Source of the DNA: Kiritimatiellia bacterium
Lineage (GTDB): Bacteria > Verrucomicrobiota > Kiritimatiellia > RFP12 > DVOR01
Assembly: GCA_900771325.1 (NCBI GenBank)
Contig: CAAGNN010000156.1
Span: 1-19,363, forward strand
Direction: 5' to 3'
Length of the DNA: 19,363 nt
In this document: positions 14,217 through 19,363 of the stretch, piece by piece
How positions within the stretch are numbered: the first letter of the stretch is position 1
How the letters are laid out: the number at the start of each line of letters is the position of its first letter
Made by a program: the position numbers and the translations under genes
The notes under the pieces: generated by a model
Seen by the model: only the letters and a program-made list of their open reading frames with translations
Told to the model about the DNA's origin: nothing
Database searches by the model: none

Positions 14217-17200
14217 CTATTCACCTTTCGTTTCGGGCAAGTTTTTCAGCGGCACCCAGCCGCAACGACCGGCGGCCGTGCGCACCATCGCCCACCCCTC
14301 GCGGCGGGAGAGCTCCTGCCAAGGCGCTTCCAGCGGCCCCAAGATCGGCGCGGCATCGCTCGGAGCGAAGCGCAAGAGGGCCGGCTCGGGGGCGGCCGCC
14401 TCCGCCTCGGGGGCCTCGCTATCGGCCTCCTGGGCGCGGAGGGTCAAGGCCGGCGCCTCCACCACCGAACGGGTGCGGCTCTGGACATCAAAGATCTTCA
14501 ACGGCTCGAGGGCCACGGTCGGGGCCTCGACCTCGGGATCGGGCGCCACCCACGCCTTGGCCACCAGGCGCTTGCGCGTGCGCTCCACCTCGCGGAAGGG
14601 ATAGAGGCGGCCGGGGAAGGCCTCGGGCGAGCGCCAGGCGAAGGCGAACTCCGCCGGCACATGGCCCGCCTCGGCCTGTAGCATTGCGGTCACCTCGCGG
14701 ACATCGCCGGGAGCGAAGGCGCCGCGGTTGGCCGAGAGGGAGAGCGCGTAGTGGCCGATGGCGGCCCCGGCGGCCTCTGCGGGCAGGGCGAGCACCTCGT
14801 ATTGGAAGGCCGGCACGGTGGCGCGGTCGACCGTTGTGGTGGCGTGCGAGCCGAAGCCGAAGCGCTGCACCCGCGTCAACTGCACCAGGAGCCGCGCCTG
14901 GGCAATGGCCTCCAAGCGCGGACTAGTCGCCTGAAGTTCCCAGACAAAGGTGGTCTGCCGCTTGCCATTCGCCTGGCTCACGCGCTGCTCGGGCACCGAC
15001 TGCGGGCCTTGGTCGACGCGCAGGGTGGAGATCTCCTCATCCGCTGCGGTCTCGATGGTGAGGCACAGCTCGTAGGCTTGCCCCACATAGACCGGCGAAG
15101 CGGGGTTGAGCGACCACGCGGCCGAGGTCACCTTCGCCTGGGCCAACCCTGCGCAGAGCGCCACCGCCACCAACGCCGCCGTGCGCGCACGCCGTCCCGG
15201 CCGCAACGAGAGGAGCACCCCCAGGAGCAGGAGCGCCCCCACCCCAACACAGAGTCCATCGGCCGCGCGCCCCACCCCCGGCCAAAAACGCCACGCCCTC
15301 ACCCGCACGCCGGGCGCCTCGCCCAACTGCGCATAGGCCGCAGCCACCACCTGTGCCACCCCCTCATCCCACCCGTGCAGCCAGACCTGCTCGCGCGCCC
15401 AGGTGAGCGCCACCTGCGGTTGGTGCGCCAGCAGGAGGCACGCGGCCCCATTCTGCAACACCGCCCGGCTCTCGTCGCCCGCCTCCCAGAGTCGCTGCCA
15501 GACCTGGGCGGCCTGGGCATACGCTTCGGCCGTCGTGGCGGCAATGGAGAGCGCCTCGGCCTGTTCGCGCAGGAAGTCATCGGCCGGCGCCGTCTCGGAG
15601 CGGCCTTGCGCCCCCCACCCCGCCAGCAACCACGCCACCGCCACCACTCGCGCCGCGCCCTTGAGCGAAGCGAGCACCTTGGCCAGCACATCGCGCGCGC
15701 CCTGCCAATCGCCCTCGCCGCCATACTGCGAGCGCTCCAACTGCGCGTAGGCCGCCACCGCCTCCGCCCCAGCCTCGCCCTCGGGCAAGAGCCGGCGGAA
15801 GTCGCGCTCGGTCAGCGCCTGTTCCCCGGCCCACGCGCGGATGGCCCCCAATGCCGCTTCGGCGGACTTCGCGCGCCGCAGCGCCTTGAGCGCCCGCGCC
15901 CGGGGCTGACCCGCCGTCAACGCGCGCCCAGCCGCCGCCACGATGCAGCCGAGGGGCCGAGCTATCAGGCGCAGCACCAGCGCCCCCACGCCCACGGCCA
16001 GCACCCCCAACGCCCAGCGCTCTGGCCGACGGCGCGGCGGTTGGGCGGGCGGTTGACCCGGCTCGGGCAGGAGCAGCGCCGGCGGCGGCAGGAGCCCGGC
16101 CGCCTGCGCGTCATCCTCAGAGAGCAAGAGTTGGGCCGAGGGGCGCACCCGTAGCGGCACGGCCGAGGAGGCCACCTCGCGGTAGACGCGCTCGGCGCGG
16201 TCGAACCACCCAAAGCGCATCGGCGGCACCTCCAGCAGCCCGGCCTGGATGGGGCGGAAGTGGTAGACAAAACGTGCGCCGCCGGCGAGCCGCTCGCGCG
16301 TCACCTCGCCATAACGCCGGAAGCCCTCCAGCTCGCCCAACTCCGGCGCGCGCAAGAGCGCCCCATCGCAGTCGGCCTCCACGGTGACGCGCACGGCCAC
16401 CGGGTCGCCCATCTTCACATTCTGCGCGTCGGTATCCACCGCCACGGCGAAGCGGCGGCAAATCGCCCCCGTCCACCCAGCGGGCCGCCCCTCCAACGGC
16501 GGCTGGACCACTTCAATCGTCAGCGTCTCGCCAATCGCCGCACTGCGGATAAACTGCGCCTGCCCCCGCGCGTCAATCCCCGTCACGCGGCGGTCATTCA
16601 AGAGCGGGGCGGCAAAGGTCTGCTTACCCGTGCGCACCGCCACATAGGCAAAGCGCCAGGTCCACTGCAGCGCGCCCTCCACCTCCTCCGGGCCCGAGAG
16701 CGTGGCGCGGCCCTCCTTCAAGCGCAGCGGCCCCTCCTCCCCCACATCCGCGCGAAAGGCCACCTGCGGCAAACGCTCGGTCATCCGCCCAAAGAGATCC
16801 GCCCCCCAGAAGGGCGACCGCTTCTGCCCCTCGAGCTCCAACGCCGGCGCGCGCACCGTCACCTCCACCGCCACCTCGTCCCCCGGCAAGAGCGGCGCGC
16901 CCGGTTCATCCGCCTCCCCCTCCGGCACCACCGCCACCGCCCGCGCCGACACCGACACCGCCCGGTCAGCCTCCAGCCGTTTGACCTTCACCGCCGGATG
17001 GCCCGCATAGCTCACCCGCTCGCCACTCGCCAGCTCGGCCTCCAGCGCTTCCAAGCGGCACTCCCCCTCGCGCGCGGGAATTAAGGTATAGCGGAGCGTC
17101 GAAGAACGCGCCCCGTTGACAATCATCACGCTCTGGCTGCGCCCGGCCGACTGCACCTCGCCCGAAAAGCGGAACTCCGCCTCCCGGACCTCCTCGCCCT

Positions 17201-17339
17201 CCGCCGAAACCTCCAGCGTAAAGGCATCCCCGGCATAAATCACCTCCGGCGACAGGCGCACCTGCACCCCCGCCGCCCAATCGGCGCCGGCCAAACAACC
17301 AAAGCAAACCAACCTAAACAGCAAAACAAGCCACTTCAT
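14217..17339 (-). CDS. batD: BatD-BatE-like fusion: two BatD-type regions, TPR section and C-terminal SH3-like domain
   Basis: The protein has 1040 residues. A signal peptide (1 to about 20) leads into a periplasmic BatD-like region of Ig-type beta domains (25-435, starting VRLSPEVIYAGDAFTLEV). A proline-rich linker and membrane helix 442-460 follow, then a helical segment (470-560). A second hydrophobic stretch (564-579) precedes TPR-like helices (580-690, EAYAQAAQVWQRLWEAGDES and onward). Hydrophobic segments 694-712 and 719-735 then lead into a second BatD-like beta region (736-970), whose start NPASPVYVGQAYELCLTIE mirrors the first. The last 40 residues (REGWAMVRTAAGRCGWVPL) look like a bacterial SH3 domain. 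TPR plus SH3 is the layout of BatE, so this seems to join BatD and BatE with a duplicated BatD part. The ATG lies just behind a TATACT element, without a ribosome binding site. Confidence 0.82.
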   Translation of the reverse strand: MKWLVLLFRLVCFGCLAGADWAAGVQVRLSPEVIYAGDAFTLEVSAEGEEVREAEFRFSGEVQSAGRSQSVMIVNGARSSTLRYTLIPAREGECRLEALEAELASGERVSYAGHPAVKVKRLEADRAVSVSARAVAVVPEGEADEPGAPLLPGDEVAVEVTVRAPALELEGQKRSPFWGADLFGRMTERLPQVAFRADVGEEGPLRLKEGRATLSGPEEVEGALQWTWRFAYVAVRTGKQTFAAPLLNDRRVTGIDARGQAQFIRSAAIGETLTIEVVQPPLEGRPAGWTGAICRRFAVAVDTDAQNVKMGDPVAVRVTVEADCDGALLRAPELGELEGFRRYGEVTRERLAGGARFVYHFRPIQAGLLEVPPMRFGWFDRAERVYREVASSAVPLRVRPSAQLLLSEDDAQAAGLLPPPALLLPEPGQPPAQPPRRRPERWALGVLAVGVGALVLRLIARPLGCIVAAAGRALTAGQPRARALKALRRAKSAEAALGAIRAWAGEQALTERDFRRLLPEGEAGAEAVAAYAQLERSQYGGEGDWQGARDVLAKVLASLKGAARVVAVAWLLAGWGAQGRSETAPADDFLREQAEALSIAATTAEAYAQAAQVWQRLWEAGDESRAVLQNGAACLLLAHQPQVALTWAREQVWLHGWDEGVAQVVAAAYAQLGEAPGVRVRAWRFWPGVGRAADGLCVGVGALLLLGVLLSLRPGRRARTAALVAVALCAGLAQAKVTSAAWSLNPASPVYVGQAYELCLTIETAADEEISTLRVDQGPQSVPEQRVSQANGKRQTTFVWELQATSPRLEAIAQARLLVQLTRVQRFGFGSHATTTVDRATVPAFQYEVLALPAEAAGAAIGHYALSLSANRGAFAPGDVREVTAMLQAEAGHVPAEFAFAWRSPEAFPGRLYPFREVERTRKRLVAKAWVAPDPEVEAPTVALEPLKIFDVQSRTRSVVEAPALTLRAQEADSEAPEAEAAAPEPALLRFAPSDAAPILGPLEAPWQELSRREGWAMVRTAAGRCGWVPLKNLPETKGE

Positions 17340-17346
17340 ACCCCAA

Positions 17347-17355
17347 AGTATAGCA
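17347..17355 (-). promoter_or_regulatory. Extended -10 promoter, probably leaderless, for batD-batB
   Basis: Minus-strand TG-C-TATACT ends 7 bp before the ATG at 17339, with only TTGGGGT between. The transcript should begin at or next to the A of the ATG. No convincing -35 is seen. Confidence 0.6.
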
Positions 17356-17405
17356 CATTGGTGAACAGTGAGCGGTGTATAGGCCGGTAAGGCGCGTGTG
17401 GAGCC

Positions 17406-17440
17406 ACAACAAACAGGCGGGCCCGGGGAGGGGCTCGCCT
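17406..17440 (-). terminator. Intrinsic terminator of gyrB
   Basis: On the minus strand AGGCG-A-GCCC, loop CTCCCC, GGGC-C-CGCCT is followed by GTTTGTTGT. The stem has nine pairs and one internal mismatch. It starts about 37 nt after the gyrB stop and separates that gene from the batD promoter downstream. Confidence 0.65.
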
Positions 17441-17476
17441 AAGGGGAGGGGTTGGGCCGCGCCGGGGGGCGGGGCG

Positions 17477-19363
17477 TTAGAAGTCGAGGTTCTTGACGTT
17501 GAGGGCGTTGTCCTCAATGAACTTGCGGCGGGGCTCGACATCGTCGCCCATCAGGAGGCGGAAGGTCTCGTCGGCTGCGATGGCATCCTCAATCTTCACT
17601 TGGAGCATCCGGCGGGTCTTGGGATCCATCGTGGTGTCGAAGAGCTGCTGGGCATCCATCTCGCCAAGGCCTTTGTAGCGCTGGATTTCCACACCGCGGC
17701 GGCTGCGCTGGCGGACTTCGTCGATGAGTTGCTCGAGCGACTGGATGGCGACGGGCGGGCGGTTGCCGTCGAGGAGGGTGCCCAACTGCGTGCCGCGGCC
17801 GTGGAAGTCCTCCGGACCAAAGCCGAAGTTGAGCTCGGCCAGGGCGCGGAAGTGGTCGCGCAGACGCTGGGCGCGGAAGACTTCCATCCATTGGAAGGCG
17901 TGCAGTTGCTTGGGGGCGTACTCCGAGACGCGGTAGAGCGAGAGGTCGATGGTCTCGCCCAAGGCGGCTTCGGCCTGCTGGCGCGCGGCCTCGAGCTCGG
18001 CGTCGTCGCGCGGATAGAGGAACTGGGCCTCGTCGCCCGAGCCAATGACGGCCATATAGCGGGCGAAGGAGCCGTCCTCGGGGCGATAGGTCTTGGCATA
18101 CTCGGCCGTATTCACCCCGCGCAGGCGCATGCTCTTGAGGGTCGCCTCAATCTCCAGGGCCACGTCGAGGAACTTGGTGAACTGCTCCTGATAGACCTCC
18201 GAGCCGTCGGCGCGCAGGAAGCGCAGGCTCTCGCTGCCGAGGAGGAGGCGGCGTTCGAGGGCTTCATCGTTGGCCACATACTCGGACTTCTTGCCGCGCT
18301 TGATTTGGTAGAGCGGCGGTTGGGCGAGGTAGACGAAGCCGGCCTCGATGAGCTTGGGCATCTGGCGGAAGAAGAAAGTGAGCAGGAGGGTGCGGATGTG
18401 CGCGCCGTCGACGTCAGCATCCGTCATAATGATGATCTTGTGGTAGTGCACCTTGGAGAGGTCAAAGTCGTCGGCTCCGAAGCCGCCGCCGATGGAGGCG
18501 ATGAGCGAGCGGATCTCGTTGTTGTCGAGCATCTTGTCGATGCGGGCCTTCTCCACGTTGAGCACCTTGCCGCGCAGGGGCAAGATGGCCTGGGTGCGGC
18601 GGTCGCGCCCATCCTTGGCCGAGCCGCCGGCCGAATCGCCCTCGACGAGGAAGAGCTCGGTCTCGGCCGGATTGCGGCTGGAGCAATCGGCGAGCTTGCC
18701 GGTGAGGAAGCCGCGCTCGAGGCCGCCCTTGTTGCGCGTGCTCTCGCGGGCCTTGCGGGCCGCCTCGCGCGCCTGGCTGGCCAGGACCGCCTTGGCGATG
18801 ATGGCGCGGGCCACGGTCGGGTTCTCGCCAAAGAAGTCCGAGAGCTTGGCCGAGACGATCGACTGCACGAGCCCGGCGACATCGGAGCCGAGCTTGGTCT
18901 TCGTCTGCCCCTCGAACTGCGGCTGGGGGATCTTGACGGAGATGACGGCGGTCAGACCCTCGCGGATGTCATCGCCGGTGAGGACGGAGTCGGCCTTCTT
19001 GCCGAGCTTATTCTCGGCGATGTACTTATTGATGGTAGCGGTGAGGGCGGTGCGGAAGCCGGTCAGGTGGGTGCCGCCCTCGATGGTGTTGATGTTGTTG
19101 CAGTAGGAGCTCTCGATGGTCGAGTAGACGTCGGTGTACTGCATCGCCACCTCGACGGCGATCTCGCCATAGGCGTTGCTGCCGGTGCCGGAGATGTAGA
19201 TGACCTCGTGCAAGGGGGTCTTGCTCTTGTTGATAAAGGCCACGTACTCGCGAATGCCGCCCTCGTAGTGGAAGGTCTCCTGGTGCTTGACCTCGGAGTG
19301 GTTATCGGTGAGGGTAATCTTCACGCCGCCATTGAGGAAGGCCAACTCGCGCAAGCGGTGCGA
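17477..19363 (-). CDS. gyrB: DNA gyrase subunit B, 3' part (5' end outside window)
   Basis: The frame is open to the window edge and gives 628 residues; the N-terminal GHKL ATPase motifs lie outside. The visible part begins in the transducer region (SHRLRELAFLNGGVKITL), passes FEGQTKTKLGS, and enters the TOPRIM domain with VEGDSAGGSAKDGRDRR, PLRGKVLNVEKAR and the metal-binding MTDADVDGAHI, ending with QRYKGLGEMD and the C-terminal tail. Between YQIKRGKKSEYV and RYKGLGEMD there are about 200 residues, far more than in Gram-positive GyrB, so it carries a large insert of the kind known in Gram-negative GyrB. With GyrA it introduces negative supercoils using ATP. GyrB is preferred over ParE from the overall pattern. 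It has its own terminator, so batD is probably not part of its transcript. Confidence 0.93.
   Translation of the reverse strand, partial: SHRLRELAFLNGGVKITLTDNHSEVKHQETFHYEGGIREYVAFINKSKTPLHEVIYISGTGSNAYGEIAVEVAMQYTDVYSTIESSYCNNINTIEGGTHLTGFRTALTATINKYIAENKLGKKADSVLTGDDIREGLTAVISVKIPQPQFEGQTKTKLGSDVAGLVQSIVSAKLSDFFGENPTVARAIIAKAVLASQAREAARKARESTRNKGGLERGFLTGKLADCSSRNPAETELFLVEGDSAGGSAKDGRDRRTQAILPLRGKVLNVEKARIDKMLDNNEIRSLIASIGGGFGADDFDLSKVHYHKIIIMTDADVDGAHIRTLLLTFFFRQMPKLIEAGFVYLAQPPLYQIKRGKKSEYVANDEALERRLLLGSESLRFLRADGSEVYQEQFTKFLDVALEIEATLKSMRLRGVNTAEYAKTYRPEDGSFARYMAVIGSGDEAQFLYPRDDAELEAARQQAEAALGETIDLSLYRVSEYAPKQLHAFQWMEVFRAQRLRDHFRALAELNFGFGPEDFHGRGTQLGTLLDGNRPPVAIQSLEQLIDEVRQRSRRGVEIQRYKGLGEMDAQQLFDTTMDPKTRRMLQVKIEDAIAADETFRLLMGDDVEPRRKFIEDNALNVKNLDF

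Noticed and set aside
14751..16154. Long plus-strand open frame opposite batD
   Set aside because: Arginine/histidine/proline-rich shadow; the minus-strand BatD frame accounts for the region.

Overview
This window is a GC-rich stretch of bacterial chromosome with 13 protein-coding genes, one of them cut by the window edge. Both strands are densely packed and no gap between genes exceeds about 150 bases. The gene set (SMC, GyrB C-terminal part, NadA, TsaE, Nfu, and a fused Bat system with a glutamine-rich BatC-like tail) fits a Gram-negative, possibly PVC-superphylum bacterium such as Kiritimatiellota or Verrucomicrobiota. That placement rests on remembered protein style only and is weak; no rRNA or tRNA is present.

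Layout. Bases 1-106 are the end of a 44-bp tandem repeat array that starts outside the window and runs up to the first promoter. Bases 140-3907 are a three-gene plus-strand operon: an unrecognised protein, a BatA-type von Willebrand A membrane protein, and a coiled-coil protein ending in a NYN/YacP-type (PIN-like) nuclease domain. A lone family-2 glycosyltransferase follows (4024-4995), with its own promoter and a structured leader. A 34-bp perfect palindrome separates it from the SMC gene (5127-8690). SMC overlaps a small HAD-like protein that has lost the usual catalytic residues (8677-9354). Next come nfu, tsaE and nadA (9409-11131), ended by a strong hairpin terminator. On the minus strand are a small secreted WxxGxW protein (11204-11665), a BatB-BatC fusion (11809-14214), a very large BatD-TPR-BatD-like-SH3 fusion (14217-17339), and the 3' part of gyrB (17477 to the window edge), ended by its own hairpin.

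Working together. The Bat (Bacteroides aerotolerance) proteins sit at two separate loci: BatA beside the nuclease-like gene, and BatD/E plus BatB/C in a two-gene operon. The MoxR ATPase and DUF58 protein that often accompany them are not in the window. Nfu delivers Fe-S clusters, and its operon partner NadA needs a [4Fe-4S] cluster.

The clearest regulatory pattern is that all six promoters I can propose carry an extended -10 (TGn + TATACT-like). Three of them (first operon, smc, batD) place the -10 only 7-9 bp before the ATG with no Shine-Dalgarno, which predicts leaderless mRNAs. The other operon-first genes have a leader and a clear AGGAGG/AAAGGAG site. The most novel-looking parts are the unknown/BatA/NYN operon, the multi-domain BatD fusion, and the degenerate HAD protein coupled to smc.
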